A DNA stretch of 41,421 nucleotides from Gallionella sp. (GTDB lineage Bacteria; Pseudomonadota; Gammaproteobacteria; Burkholderiales; Gallionellaceae). The stretch covers positions 1-41,421 of the forward strand of contig JABEVF010000023.1 in NCBI GenBank assembly GCA_013043965.1, written 5' to 3'. Of this stretch, positions 1 to 9,362 are shown in pieces (the first letter of the stretch is position 1; each line of letters starts with the position of its first letter). The translations under genes and the position numbers were made by a program. A model generated the notes under the pieces. It saw only the letters and a program-made list of their open reading frames with translations, did no database searches and had not been told where the DNA came from.

Positions 1-130
1 ATCTAGAATTCAAATCGTGGACACCCATGAATCTCTTGAAACCCTTATCAATGTTGACGTTGCCGCCGGCGCGTCTCAATTTAACCGGACACTAGTGATC
101 GCCCTTAGACAATCAGCACAAAGGAAGCTA

Positions 131-3100
131 CTAATTATTTTGCGGATGCTCCGCCAAATAGCTTGCTATCGAGACAGTCGCTTGGCTCAGCTTGTTTGCC
201 ATGGTTTCAATCAACATCGGATACTCTCGGGTATTCCTCTCATTGAGGGCCAGCTCAACTTGATTGGCCGATTCTGCCAAGGCAGCCGCACCAACGGTTG
301 CCGCGACTCCCTTCAGAGAATGGGCCAGACGTTCTGCGGTCGCTCGGTCATTGTCAGCGAGCGCGTCCTGTATTGACCGCACCGCATGGCCCTGGCTGGG
401 AATGAATTGGGCAAGCATAGACAGGTAGAGCTCCCTATCTCCCATTCTAGCCATCGCATATTCTGGGTCAAAGATGGCTGGTGCATCGTTTCTCTGCACA
501 ACCTCTGCTGCAACTTGTCTCGGGGGTGTCTCGTTGCGTCGAGTCCAGCTGGCCAGTGTGGCATACATCGCCTGATAGTGCAGCGGTTTGGAAATATAGT
601 CATTCATGCCCGCAGCCAGACAGGTCTCACGATCGCCTTTCATGGCATTGGCAGTCATGGCGATAATAGGCAGAGTGGCTAGTGCCGGATTCTTTCTGAT
701 TTGGCGCGTGGCCTCCAGTCCATCCATTTGTGGCATCTGCATATCCATTAAAACTGCATCGAAGCTTTCTCGTTGCAGCGCCTGCAGTGCCTCGACCCCG
801 TCGTCGGCGATGCCGACTTTTATACCGACGCGCACCAACAAGGCGTTAGCCAGCTGCTGATTGAACTTATTGTCTTCCACCAACAACACATGCAAACCGG
901 CCAGGTCAGCATATGTCGTCGTCGCGGGAGTGAGCAATTTGCGCTGTTCTGAAATGCAGGCCGTGATTGCGTCACACAATCCAACTGGGGTGACCGGTTT
1001 GTTAATCACGGCATCCAGCAGTCTGACCTTCCCAGACACATCGACAGTCTCTGCGTGTTTATGGTTGGAGAGATAAATGACTTTAGGCCTGTGGAGCAGT
1101 GGTAACTCTTGTTTGATACGCTTTGCCAGTTCCAGTCCGCTCATGCCCTGCAAGCTCCAATCCAATACCACACAACTGAACGGCAGGCCCCTGGCATCGG
1201 CATCTTCAATCGCAGCTAATCCTTCAAGGCTGTTTGAGGCCGATAACGCTTCGATGCCAAATGCTTTAAGGTAGGACAGCACTAAACCGCGCGCACTGTC
1301 ATTGTCATCCACCACCAATACCCTGCGCCCGGTAAAGTCCAGGACATCACTGAGTTCATCGGGTAAAAAGGTGAAGGGAATGTCAAATATGAAAACACTA
1401 CCTTTCCCCAGCGTACTTTCCACCCATATTCTTCCGCCCATCATTTCCACGAGACGTTTAGATATCGCCAAGCCCAATCCGGTGCCGCCGTATTTTCGCG
1501 TGGTGGAAACATCAGCCTGGCTGAAAGATTGGAAGAGCTTTCCGATTTGCTCGTCAGTCATGCCGATACCGGTATCACTCACTGAAAAACGCAACATAAC
1601 CTGTCCGTAGATCTCGCCCTGGCTGGGAATCTGGCTCACCATTTTGATGCTAAGTGCAACTTCACCTGCTTCGGTGAACTTGATGGCGTTGTTGGCAAGA
1701 TTGTTCAGCACCTGTCCCAAGCGCAAGGAATCACCCACCAAAAACTGCGGGATACCGTATTCTTCATCGATCAACAGCTCCAAGTTTTTTTCTTCCGCGC
1801 TGATACTGATCACGGCGGTTACACCTTCTAATACGACATCCAGCTTGAAGGGTGCTTTCTCTATATCCAGCTTGCCCGACTCTATCTTGGAAAAATCCAG
1901 AATGTCATTAATGATACCCAGCAGCGAATTTGCGGAAAGAAAGACCTTCTCCAGGTAATCCTCTTGCACGGGGGTAAGTTTGGTTTCCAGGCACAGCTGC
2001 GTGAACCCTATGATGGCGTTCATCGGAGTACGTATTTCGTGGCTCATGTTGGCGAGGAAATAGCTTTTGGCTTGGCTAGCCAATTCCGCGTCATGCCTGG
2101 CGGCAATAAGTGCCTGCTGGTTGCGTTTGCGCCGTGTGATGTCGCGCACCATGCAGGTAAAATGGCACTGTCCGCCCAGCTTCAGCTCACTCACTGCCAC
2201 TTCCAGCGGAAAGGTATCCCCATTTTTGTGCCGCCCGGCGATTTCGCGTTCGCCTCCTCCAACACTGTGATCTTTGCTCACTCGTAACAGATGATCATCC
2301 AGCAAATTCGGCATCAACATGCTGATGTTTTGTCCTATGACCTCGTCGGATGAATAACCGAAAATACGTTCCGCGTTAGCGGAAAACTCTTCGATGATAC
2401 CGCTCTCGCTGAAAGAAATAATACCGTCTGCGATGGTATGAAGTATTGCATAGATGCGCGCTTCGGAATCGCGCAAAGCCATCTGCTTGGCGTATTCTGC
2501 GGCAGCGATGCTTAGATCCTGCTCGGACTTTAGTCGGGAGTAGCGCATTTTGGTGAAATACCAGCAACTAACAAATAGCAGCAACAGCATTCCCATCGAA
2601 TAGAGTGTGACAGACCTCGTTACCTTTGAATTCAGCTCCCAAATTTTTTTGCTCGGAACATATGAAACTATTTTCCAAAAATATTTTTCGGGGGCGACAC
2701 TGGTTCGTGCCTGCCCCTTGTTATCCGTCGGCGTGTTAAGCGGGTAGACGGTTCCGAAGCTCCATATTCCGCTGTCGTCCTCGAACTGGCCGTGCTCGTT
2801 TGCTGCAATTATTTTCCACACAGCAGGAAATAAACTATCAAGCGTCTTGGGCTTGTCAAACATGAATCCCCACGCATCGTCTTGGCTGTCACTCTTCAAC
2901 CAATAGCCATCGCTATTTAGCAGCATGTTTTGGCTCTTATAAATATTATTGCTGACACCTATCTTAGCCAAGAGATCGTTTGCGGAAACGGTTACTACCA
3001 ACACCCCGAGACGGTGCGCATGGACATCAAAAATTGGCGCGGCGACGCGAATGATAGGACGGTATGGAATGATGATTTTCTTGTTCTCGATCTCAAGCTG

Positions 3101-3574
3101 CATCGGGGATACATATACCTTGCCAGGATCCAGCGCGATACTCGCAGCGAAGTAAAAACGGTCACTTTTGTTCTCCAGCTTGTGTGGGTCCGTGATTCTG
3201 ATATGTCCGTCAATATTATTTATTTTCAAGACCTCATTGCCATTTTCGTTTATCCAGCGCAACTTGAAATAAGTCGGATGCGTCGAACAGAACAGAACAA
3301 AATTCCTTTGCAGGTTTCTCATGTTGGCTCTGGTGATTTTCCTTTCCGCCGTCAATTCAGAGATGGTTGCAAGGTAAAGCACATCCTGGACAGTGCTATC
3401 CAGAGAGCGTTCGATTGCACGTCCTCCTGATACCACGTTAAGCGAGCCATCCGCTTTTAGAATGGCTTTTTGGTCATCAATTGCCTGATTGAAAAAGTAG
3501 GCAGCTGCCAGAATAACCAGGAGCGCCAGAGGGATGAACAGAGTGAGGAAGCTTTGCCGAAACTGATTGGGCAT
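131..3574 (-). CDS. Hybrid sensor histidine kinase (Cache-PAS-HisKA-HATPase-REC-REC-HPt)
   Basis: Membrane sensor kinase of 1147 aa that probably autophosphorylates and relays phosphate internally. From this start, a membrane segment lies near residues 10-30, a long periplasmic Cache-like region follows to about 315, and a second membrane segment is near 322-342. A PAS domain spans about 370-490. The HisKA H-box (SHEIRTP) has its phospho-His near 512, and the kinase N-box ([10 protein letters not shown]) and G-boxes (DTGIGM, GGTGLGL) follow. Two receiver domains have probable phospho-Asp near 805 and 944, and a C-terminal HPt domain (LAHSLKG) has His near 1085. An upstream in-frame ATG at 3637 exists, but the ATG at 3574 is preceded by GAAAGG and directly precedes the first membrane segment, so it is preferred. 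It lies 88 bp downstream of the response regulator, probably in one operon. The signal sensed is unknown. Confidence 0.93.
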   Translation of the reverse strand: MPNQFRQSFLTLFIPLALLVILAAAYFFNQAIDDQKAILKADGSLNVVSGGRAIERSLDSTVQDVLYLATISELTAERKITRANMRNLQRNFVLFCSTHPTYFKLRWINENGNEVLKINNIDGHIRITDPHKLENKSDRFYFAASIALDPGKVYVSPMQLEIENKKIIIPYRPIIRVAAPIFDVHAHRLGVLVVTVSANDLLAKIGVSNNIYKSQNMLLNSDGYWLKSDSQDDAWGFMFDKPKTLDSLFPAVWKIIAANEHGQFEDDSGIWSFGTVYPLNTPTDNKGQARTSVAPEKYFWKIVSYVPSKKIWELNSKVTRSVTLYSMGMLLLLFVSCWYFTKMRYSRLKSEQDLSIAAAEYAKQMALRDSEARIYAILHTIADGIISFSESGIIEEFSANAERIFGYSSDEVIGQNISMLMPNLLDDHLLRVSKDHSVGGGEREIAGRHKNGDTFPLEVAVSELKLGGQCHFTCMVRDITRRKRNQQALIAARHDAELASQAKSYFLANMSHEIRTPMNAIIGFTQLCLETKLTPVQEDYLEKVFLSANSLLGIINDILDFSKIESGKLDIEKAPFKLDVVLEGVTAVISISAEEKNLELLIDEEYGIPQFLVGDSLRLGQVLNNLANNAIKFTEAGEVALSIKMVSQIPSQGEIYGQVMLRFSVSDTGIGMTDEQIGKLFQSFSQADVSTTRKYGGTGLGLAISKRLVEMMGGRIWVESTLGKGSVFIFDIPFTFLPDELSDVLDFTGRRVLVVDDNDSARGLVLSYLKAFGIEALSASNSLEGLAAIEDADARGLPFSCVVLDWSLQGMSGLELAKRIKQELPLLHRPKVIYLSNHKHAETVDVSGKVRLLDAVINKPVTPVGLCDAITACISEQRKLLTPATTTYADLAGLHVLLVEDNKFNQQLANALLVRVGIKVGIADDGVEALQALQRESFDAVLMDMQMPQMDGLEATRQIRKNPALATLPIIAMTANAMKGDRETCLAAGMNDYISKPLHYQAMYATLASWTRRNETPPRQVAAEVVQRNDAPAIFDPEYAMARMGDRELYLSMLAQFIPSQGHAVRSIQDALADNDRATAERLAHSLKGVAATVGAAALAESANQVELALNERNTREYPMLIETMANKLSQATVSIASYLAEHPQNN

Positions 3575-3662
3575 GTGATACCTTTCACGGGACTTTCCAA
3601 ACACTTTCCCGCCACCTTGGTTTATTGGCTGACCCAATAACTGATGCTAACGTCAATTTAAA

Positions 3663-4166
3663 TCAGCGTGTGGCAAATTGGTTGCCACCCCACATAAAAT
3701 CTTTTAGTTGCTGCAATTCTGCCGATTTCTCACCGGAATTTTCCAGCAGTTTAGTGTTCTGATGCCGTAAATAGTCCTGCGTGAATTTGATCTTTAGGTG
3801 TGTCCTGACCCGTGCAACGACGATAGGCGCGCTGATGGGCTTGTGAATAAAATCCGATGCACCAACGGAAAACCCCAGTTCTTCATCTTTGATTTCATTT
3901 TTTGCGGTTATGAAAATCACCGGCACATGCATTGTCGCTGCGTCGCTCTTTAAACGACGGCACACTTCAAATCCATCCATAATTGGCATCATAACGTCGA
4001 TCAGGATCAAATCGGGGGGAGCGGCGAAGGCAAGCTCCAGTGCTTCTGGGCCATTACTGGCTTTTTGGATGTTATAGTATTTGTTCAGAACCCCATCCAG
4101 CAAACTCAAATTGAATGGCTCATCATCTACCACCAATACAGTTGGATGTTCAGAAGAAATTGACAT
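3663..4166 (-). CDS. Single-domain-type response regulator with C-terminal helical tail
   Basis: Response regulator of 167 aa. Acidic residues D14/D15, phospho-acceptor D57 (LILIDVMMP), T87 and K109 (FIHKP) are all in place, so the receiver should be active. After about residue 122 there is only a helical tail of some 45 residues, not a DNA-binding or enzymatic output domain. It therefore probably works by protein contact or as a shuttle to other outputs. The start at 4166 follows a strong AGGAGAGG ribosome-binding site; a longer reading to 4250 lacks this. It is the first gene of a pair with the hybrid kinase. The upstream 235 bp (4167-4401) hold no ORF I can support and no clear sigma70 promoter. 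Confidence 0.88.
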   Translation of the reverse strand: MSISSEHPTVLVVDDEPFNLSLLDGVLNKYYNIQKASNGPEALELAFAAPPDLILIDVMMPIMDGFEVCRRLKSDAATMHVPVIFITAKNEIKDEELGFSVGASDFIHKPISAPIVVARVRTHLKIKFTQDYLRHQNTKLLENSGEKSAELQQLKDFMWGGNQFATR

Positions 4167-4401
4167 GACCTCTCCTTTGCTCGATTGTTCATTAAGGGTG
4201 ATTGAGCAGGTTTTTAGTCGCTTCCAAGCTGGGTGACCGACCTGGCGCATTATTCAAAACGACATCGCATCCTGTTTGCCCGAGCAATCTTGCCCGACAC
4301 TACCAGTAATTACAACTGCGTTCTGAATTACCTATGCACCAAAACATACCAAAACAATATATTTGCACGGTTTCATTGCAATGGCTCAAATAAATCTAAT
4401 C

Positions 4402-5856
4402 TTATGATTGTGCGGTGATCAGCTCGGCACAGCGTACCCCGCTGAAGATTGCTCCCTCCAGGGTGGCCGGGTAATCGCCCGTAGTATAGTCGCCCGCCAG
4501 CAATAAACGGGGTAAGGCGGTTTGTTGCGATGGACGCGAGAGATTCGGTGAGCAGCAGAAAGTAGCACGCTTCTCGGCAATGACTTTAAACCAATGCGGA
4601 GTATCGGTGATGCCGAATTCTTCGCGCAGTTCCGCCATGACTTTGTGTGCCAACTTGTCTTGTGAACATTCCTGATGGCGGCCTTCCGCGCTGATGACGG
4701 ATGCGATCAGGCCGTGCTGCCCTGCGATCTGCCCTTTGTCGAATAGCCATTGGCTGACACGTTGATACAGGCCCAGCATAGGACAGGGCAGGCGGACGCT
4801 TGCGGGATATTGCAGATACACGGTGTAGATCGGCTGATGTTCCAGCGCATCGATTTGAGCCACGCTGTGATCGAGTGCTGCGATGGGGCGCAACAGTTTG
4901 GCCGCTGCCTCGGGCGGCGCAGCGCAGATGACATGGCGGTAGCGATGCGTGTCTTGCGCCGTAGCCAGCTCAATACCATCATCGCGCACCTCGATTTTTT
5001 CCACGCCCGTCGAAAGCAAAACTTGCCCGCCATACTGTTCCACAAAATGCGCCGCGCGTTGCGGGAACAGCGCGGTGAAGTCGATACGCGGCAGCAGCAT
5101 GTCGCTATCCGCACGAGTCTGATTCAGCGAGTCACGCAGCACGTTCAGCAGAACTTGGGCAGAAGCCTTATGGATAGGCGTGTTCAAGGCAGCGATGCAC
5201 AGCGGCTCCCACAGTTTGAGTGCCAGATCAGCATCTTGGTCGTGCAAGACGAGCAATGCGCTGACTGTCATGTCGTACGACAAACGGAAATTCATACGAC
5301 GCAGCTTGAACATGAAACCTGCGGCCTTGAGGCGTTCGCGCCATGTCAACCCCCCGGCCCCGAGCAGCGCGATCAGCAAGTGCAGCGGGGCGGGCAGGTG
5401 TGGAGCTTTGAGAGAGAACTGGTCATGCAGATCAAGTTGCAGCGGCAAGCGCAAAAAGTCCTGTCCAATATCGCCGCCGACCAGCTCGATGAGGCGCAAG
5501 GTCTCGCGGTAGCAACCGAGCAATAAATGTTGTCCGTTGTCCAACTGTGTGTCGTGATATCCAACACCCCGTGCCCGGCCACCAAGTTGCTTGGCGCTCT
5601 CGAACACGGTGACCGTAATGCCTTGCTTGGCCAGTTCCACCGCCGCCGCCATGCCCGCGTAGCCCCCGCCGATCACGGCGACACAGCCTCCATCCGCCGC
5701 GCAAATTGCCTGCTTACCCTGCGGCGAATGAGGAGGGCTGACTCCCTCACTGACGAGGAAGGGGCTGGGAGGGTCTAGTTCTTGAGCCAAGTCTTGAACG
5801 CCAGCCAGAGTTTGCGTATCGGCGTGAGCGAGACGCGCTCTTTCAACACGTGGCAA
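4402..5856 (-). CDS. hpnE: Squalene-producing FAD-dependent hydroxysqualene dehydroxylase HpnE
   Basis: HpnE reduces hydroxysqualene to squalene, the last step of the HpnC-HpnD-HpnE route from farnesyl diphosphate. The FAD-binding Rossmann motif VAVIGGGYAGMAAAVELA starts near residue 58, and a C-terminal FAD segment (LLLAGDYTTGDYPATLEGA) is present, as in the phytoene desaturase-like flavoproteins. The family normally begins only a few residues before the Rossmann motif, giving about 430 aa. Here the only ATG upstream is at 5856, inside hpnD, giving 484 aa with a proline-rich, repeat-like N-terminal extension. A TTG at 5790 is another possible start. The function call is firm; the start is not. 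Confidence 0.9.
   Translation of the reverse strand: MPRVERARLAHADTQTLAGVQDLAQELDPPSPFLVSEGVSPPHSPQGKQAICAADGGCVAVIGGGYAGMAAAVELAKQGITVTVFESAKQLGGRARGVGYHDTQLDNGQHLLLGCYRETLRLIELVGGDIGQDFLRLPLQLDLHDQFSLKAPHLPAPLHLLIALLGAGGLTWRERLKAAGFMFKLRRMNFRLSYDMTVSALLVLHDQDADLALKLWEPLCIAALNTPIHKASAQVLLNVLRDSLNQTRADSDMLLPRIDFTALFPQRAAHFVEQYGGQVLLSTGVEKIEVRDDGIELATAQDTHRYRHVICAAPPEAAAKLLRPIAALDHSVAQIDALEHQPIYTVYLQYPASVRLPCPMLGLYQRVSQWLFDKGQIAGQHGLIASVISAEGRHQECSQDKLAHKVMAELREEFGITDTPHWFKVIAEKRATFCCSPNLSRPSQQTALPRLLLAGDYTTGDYPATLEGAIFSGVRCAELITAQS
5711..5774. repeat. Palindromic repeat-like segment at the hpnD/hpnE junction
   Basis: The stretch just after the hpnD stop is a run of CCCTCC/CAGCCC/GAGGG blocks resembling the dispersed palindromic intergenic repeats of many proteobacteria. 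It contains a six-pair stem (TCCCTC at 5743-5748 with GAGGAA at 5755-5760, one G-T pair). It encodes the low-complexity N-terminal extension (PPSPF...SPPHSPQG) of the hpnE reading frame. No second copy was seen in this window, so repeat status is inferred from composition. Confidence 0.4.
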
Positions 5857-6665
5857 CCGCTGGCGATGACCTCGGCCAACGTGGCGCGATAGATGGCCGC
5901 CATGATGAGTCCGGTGCGCTGGGTCTTTCTATCCTGATCCGGCAGCAGTGCCAGAGCCTGATCGTAAAAGCGTTCGGCGCGTGCTATCTGGAAGGTCATC
6001 AGTTGGTGAAAATTCTCGGTTTCGCGCGCGTTGAGGATGTCCGCTGCGGTCACGCCGAACTGCTGCATCTCGTCCATGGGCAGATAAATGCGGTTGCGCC
6101 GCGCGTCTTCGCCGACATCGCGGATGATGTTGGTGAGCTGGAAAGCGATGCCCAGATCGTGCGCATACTTCAAGGTCTGGCGATTGGTGTAGCCGAATAT
6201 CTCCACGCTCAACAGACCGACCACCGAGGCGACGCGATAGCAATACAGTTGCAGCGATTTGAAATCGGCATAGCGCGGCTGGTCCAGATCCATCTCCATG
6301 CCGTCGATGATCTCCAGCAGATGTTCCTGCGCCATATTGAATTGCTTGACCACGGGAACCAGTGCGATGGCGACCGGATGCAGCGGGAGGGTGACAGCGG
6401 AGCTGTCGGGTACACCCCGGCGTACTCCTTGCGGGTGCTGCGGATGCCCCGCGTAGATCTCCGCCACTTGTCCGCGCCACCAGTTCAGCGTGGTGCGCGC
6501 GACCTGCTCATCCGAACATTCATCCACCACATCGTCCACCTCGCGGCAGAAGGCATACAACGCCACGATAGCGCGGCGTTTATCGGGCGGCAAAAATAGG
6601 AAGCTGTAGTAGAAACTCGAACCGCTGGCAGCGGCTTTGTCCTGGCAGTATTGGTCTGGAGTCAT
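5775..6665 (-). CDS. hpnD: Presqualene diphosphate synthase HpnD
   Basis: HpnD is a trans-isoprenyl diphosphate synthase of the squalene/phytoene synthase family that condenses two farnesyl diphosphates to presqualene diphosphate. It is 296 aa. The first aspartate-rich motif is REVDDVVDE (residues 41-49), and the second is in QLTNIIRDVGEDARRNRIYLP around residues 155-175. Residues about 79-97 (QGVRRGVPDSSAVTLPLHP) look like an in-frame insertion between the usual HPQHP and VAIAL segments, corresponding to a palindromic DNA element (see that feature). The rest appears intact, so the enzyme is probably functional. It lies between hpnC and hpnE on the same strand. Confidence 0.93.
   Translation of the reverse strand: MTPDQYCQDKAAASGSSFYYSFLFLPPDKRRAIVALYAFCREVDDVVDECSDEQVARTTLNWWRGQVAEIYAGHPQHPQGVRRGVPDSSAVTLPLHPVAIALVPVVKQFNMAQEHLLEIIDGMEMDLDQPRYADFKSLQLYCYRVASVVGLLSVEIFGYTNRQTLKYAHDLGIAFQLTNIIRDVGEDARRNRIYLPMDEMQQFGVTAADILNARETENFHQLMTFQIARAERFYDQALALLPDQDRKTQRTGLIMAAIYRATLAEVIASGCHVLKERVSLTPIRKLWLAFKTWLKN
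6375..6447. repeat. Palindromic in-frame insertion within hpnD
   Basis: Copies of CGGATGC at 6375-6381 and 6441-6447 are exactly 66 bases apart. They flank a segment with the perfect inverted repeat GACAGC-GGA-GCTGTC at 6393-6407. Because 66 is divisible by three, the hpnD frame stays open and gains about 19-22 residues not expected in the family. This is the pattern of a small mobile palindrome with a target duplication. No second copy was recognised in the window. Confidence 0.5.
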
Positions 6666-6677
6666 AAGTCTTAATCA

Positions 6678-6744
6678 GCCACAGAGTTCACAGAGAGAAA
6701 TCATTGCTTGATGCTGCCGCGCTTTTCTCGGTGTTCTCTGTGGC
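6678..6744. repeat. Foldback repeat with nonamer units between hpnC and hpnD
   Basis: GCCACAGAG at 6678-6686 is mirrored by CTCTGTGGC at 6736-6744. The similarity continues inward for about 23 bases per arm with a few mismatches. Each arm contains two near-copies of a CACAGAG-type unit about nine bases apart. The element fills most of the 88-bp hpnC-hpnD gap and could fold in the transcript, affecting mRNA stability or read-through. Confidence 0.65.
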
Positions 6745-6753
6745 AAAAAATTA

Positions 6754-7569
6754 TCAAAAATTGAACGGTACACTTCGGCTAAACATGATAACCCAGTCGA
6801 ACGGGCGCAACACCGGGCGTTTATTGAACACGTCGTAATCAACGGCTTCGATTTTGGCGAGGATGCGCAAGCCACCCTGAATAATCATGCGCATCTCCAG
6901 ACCGATGCGTCCGGTGAGGATGCTGCCCAGCGGCGCGCCTTGCAGCATCAGGCTACGGGCACGATCCACCTGGAAACTCATCAACGCGCGCCAAGCATCG
7001 TCACAGATTTTTTGCGTGATGTGATTTTCGCCTACGCCGAATTTCTCCATCTCATCCAGCGGCAGATAGATGCGCGCAATCGCGTCGTCTTTTGCCACGT
7101 CCTGCCAAAAATTGATGAGCTGCAATGCGGTGCATATCGCATCGGAATAGGCGAGATTGACCAGCGTGGCTTCCTCGTAGAGATGAAGCAACAGCGTGCC
7201 GACGGGATTGGCGGAACGGCGGCAGTAGTCCAGCAACTCGTCATAGTCGGCGTAACGTTTTTGCACCACGTCCTGCGCGAACGCATCGAGCAGATCGTAG
7301 AACGGCTGCATGGGCAATTCATGTTGCGCGATTTCGGCCGCCAGATTTTGGAACAGCGGGGTGAGCGGGGTCGCCTGCGCGGCGATGCGCGCCAACTCGG
7401 CACGGAATTCCTCCAGCTTGCTTAAGCGTTCTTCGTTGCTAGCCTCGCCTTCATCGGCGATGTCATCCGCCTCACGGGCAAAGTGGTAGATCGCCGCCAC
7501 CGGCTTGCGCAGCCGGCGCGGCATGAGGATGGAGGCAACGGGGAAGTTTTCGTAGTGATCGACAGGCAT
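6754..7569 (-). CDS. hpnC: Hydroxysqualene synthase HpnC
   Basis: HpnC, a squalene/phytoene synthase-family enzyme, converts presqualene diphosphate to hydroxysqualene. It is 271 aa from the ATG at 7569. The aspartate-rich motifs are AREADDIADEGE and NFWQDVAKDDAIARIYLP. The N-terminus MPVDHYENFPVAS matches the usual HpnC start, which decides against the TTG five codons upstream at 7584 that would overlap the preceding gene. hpnC, hpnD and hpnE follow in this order on the minus strand. The preceding gene (DUF4276) stops only 7 bp upstream, so hpnC may now be transcribed from the promoter of that module. Confidence 0.93.
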   Translation of the reverse strand: MPVDHYENFPVASILMPRRLRKPVAAIYHFAREADDIADEGEASNEERLSKLEEFRAELARIAAQATPLTPLFQNLAAEIAQHELPMQPFYDLLDAFAQDVVQKRYADYDELLDYCRRSANPVGTLLLHLYEEATLVNLAYSDAICTALQLINFWQDVAKDDAIARIYLPLDEMEKFGVGENHITQKICDDAWRALMSFQVDRARSLMLQGAPLGSILTGRIGLEMRMIIQGGLRILAKIEAVDYDVFNKRPVLRPFDWVIMFSRSVPFNF

Positions 7570-7576
7570 TAAATTA

Positions 7577-8251
7577 TCAGGCAATCAACGTGCGGAGCTT
7601 AGTCATCCAACCTCTGAAATGTAGACATTCCTGCTCCATCGTACTCAATGTTATTTTTTCTGCGGCGAGTGGCCCATGCCGCGTTTTTTTGTAGCTTGGT
7701 TGAAGGATGTATTCAAGACGTTTAGAGGGTTTGGTTTCGTAACTATCGTTTATATGCTCTGGGGTATTGAAAGCTGCGCGTACAGCTTTTAGATTTGATA
7801 ATTGATGCTTCCAAGAAGGCTCAGTGAGAGAAAGTGCATCTACGTCGGAAAATAGCAGTCCTTCAAACTCATAGGGTTGAATATGCGGAATGAATCGTTC
7901 GGGGCGGCATGCAACATACTCTACAATTGCTTGATGCAGCGCAGTTTCCAACCGTTCCGTGCGGATATATACATCAATGAGGTTAGGCACTGCGGAGAAG
8001 TCAGGAAATGTGGTATCCAAACCGTATAAATCTAGAAACGTGGTTAAAAAAACATCAGGTTTTTGGCGCAATGTATTTCTTGCATTAAATTTTAGACGGT
8101 CAAAATTAATTGCGCCGCCTTTAGCATCTTGGGATGTATTTAATGTTTGTGGTTTCAAAAATATATGCTGTGAACGCAATGAAGGCGCGATTACCCGCTT
8201 GATGAATTGCTCTTCTGTTTGCCCTTCAGTGAATACGATGACCTCAATCAA
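7577..8251 (-). CDS. DUF4276-type TOPRIM-like protein, partner of the adjacent ATPase
   Basis: Protein of 224 aa. It has the pattern of a TOPRIM-like fold: a first strand ending in an acidic turn (VIVFTEGQTEEQF, E9 and E13), an acidic segment FLDLYGLD (D74, D79) and HIQPYEFEGLLFSD (E128, E130, D136). I recognise it as the DUF4276 family, which commonly sits beside an OLD/RecF-like ATPase. A nuclease role is inferred. The start is a TTG immediately after the TAA of the ATPase gene, with GGGGGGAAG upstream, implying translational coupling. The DNA is visibly more AT-rich than the flanking hpn and prmB genes, suggesting transfer. The closest alternatives are RloB-like or DUF4435-type TOPRIM partners. 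Confidence 0.8.
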   Translation of the reverse strand: MIEVIVFTEGQTEEQFIKRVIAPSLRSQHIFLKPQTLNTSQDAKGGAINFDRLKFNARNTLRQKPDVFLTTFLDLYGLDTTFPDFSAVPNLIDVYIRTERLETALHQAIVEYVACRPERFIPHIQPYEFEGLLFSDVDALSLTEPSWKHQLSNLKAVRAAFNTPEHINDSYETKPSKRLEYILQPSYKKTRHGPLAAEKITLSTMEQECLHFRGWMTKLRTLIA

Positions 8252-9331
8252 TTAAGGTCTTCCCCCCAGAATGTTGCGCTTCCATAATTCACCCATGGCG
8301 TACTTTTCCATCCAGCCAGAGAGTTCATCTTCAGTAAAACGTTTGAATGTGGATGCATCGTTTTCCTGATCTACGACAATAACGTCTTGAGAGCTGAGTT
8401 CATTGACCAACTCAACAGATTGAGTAGAAACAATCAACTGTCGCTGTTCAGAAACCTGTTTGAAAATGTCACCAAGAACCGAAATCGCGTAGGGATGTAA
8501 TCCCAACTCCGGTTCGTCGATGAGAATGGTGTCTGGGAGTAGCAGTGTAGGCTGTAACAACAAAGTAGCGAGGCAAATAAATCGCAATGTGCCATCTGAC
8601 AAATGCAATGCCTTGAAAGGTGTGTCTGGCTTACCTTTTTGCGTCCATTCCAATTCAATATATTCGGCATCTGGGCGATGAATAAAATCACTAAAAAATG
8701 GAGCAACCAAACGAATGGTGTCTACGATGCGCTGGTAATGTTCGGCATACTTTCCATTCAACATGCGCAAGTAAGCGGCCAAGTTGGCAGCATCAATTTT
8801 TAGGCGCAAATTATCGTTCGTCGGATGTTTTTGCTTTACACGGGCTTTTTCACCTGTGTCGTGAAAGTGGTAGACACGCCAGTTTGTTACTGATGGTTTT
8901 ACATAGGGGGAATAAGGGTCGGATGCCGACTTTAGTTTAGATTCATCATGACCTGTTCCGAGAACTGCACTTTTGCTTCCAGGGTAAAACATACCACCAA
9001 ACCAACTAACTTCTTGAGAGAAGATGAGACGATTGTCATTGGTTGGAATTAAGTCAAATTTGTAACCATTCCGATCAAAATAAAATTCAGCGTGAAGCTT
9101 GTCGCTTGTGTTGCGCCCGAAGTGGAGTAACGCATCTGGTCCACCTTGGGTTTGCACATACACTTGTAACTGCTGTTCAACCATTTCGTTCAGCAGGCGA
9201 AACAGCCCGATGAAATTACTTTTTCCCGCACCATTGGCACCAATCAAGACATTCAAATTCGTGAGCGGAAAATTCCGTAGCTCACGGATTGATTTGTAGC
9301 CAGTGACGGTGAGTGATTTAACGCCAGACAT
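8252..9331 (-). CDS. AAA/ABC-type ATPase (OLD/RecF-like, AAA_21) of a putative defence pair
   Basis: Cytoplasmic ATPase of 359 aa. Walker A GANGAGKS is at residues 31-38, an ABC-signature-like LSDGT at 244-248, and Walker B TILIDEPELGLHP around 268-280 with catalytic E273. A switch segment, IVSTQS, is at 300-305. The C-terminal tail (GELWKRNILGGRP) is characteristic of ATPases paired with DUF4276 proteins. There is no fused nuclease domain; the TOPRIM-like activity is likely supplied by the next gene, whose TTG start abuts this stop codon. By analogy with Gabija, PARIS and RloAB-like systems it may sense foreign DNA or phage proteins, but that is inference. It has lower GC than its neighbours. 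Confidence 0.85.
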   Translation of the reverse strand: MSGVKSLTVTGYKSIRELRNFPLTNLNVLIGANGAGKSNFIGLFRLLNEMVEQQLQVYVQTQGGPDALLHFGRNTSDKLHAEFYFDRNGYKFDLIPTNDNRLIFSQEVSWFGGMFYPGSKSAVLGTGHDESKLKSASDPYSPYVKPSVTNWRVYHFHDTGEKARVKQKHPTNDNLRLKIDAANLAAYLRMLNGKYAEHYQRIVDTIRLVAPFFSDFIHRPDAEYIELEWTQKGKPDTPFKALHLSDGTLRFICLATLLLQPTLLLPDTILIDEPELGLHPYAISVLGDIFKQVSEQRQLIVSTQSVELVNELSSQDVIVVDQENDASTFKRFTEDELSGWMEKYAMGELWKRNILGGRP

Positions 9332-9362
9332 TTGTTATTTCTCGCATTTTAACGTAGGCAGT

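Noticed and set aside
1-28. Possible start of a gene on the minus strand (ATG at 28, reading MGVHDLNSR)
   Set aside because: Only nine codons fit in the window and the ribosome-binding site is weak. The rest of 1-130 holds nothing I can support.
7577-9331. Assignment of the ATPase pair to Gabija or PARIS
   Set aside because: Gabija needs an ATPase with fused TOPRIM plus a UvrD-like helicase, and PARIS uses a DUF4435 partner; neither matches the genes seen.
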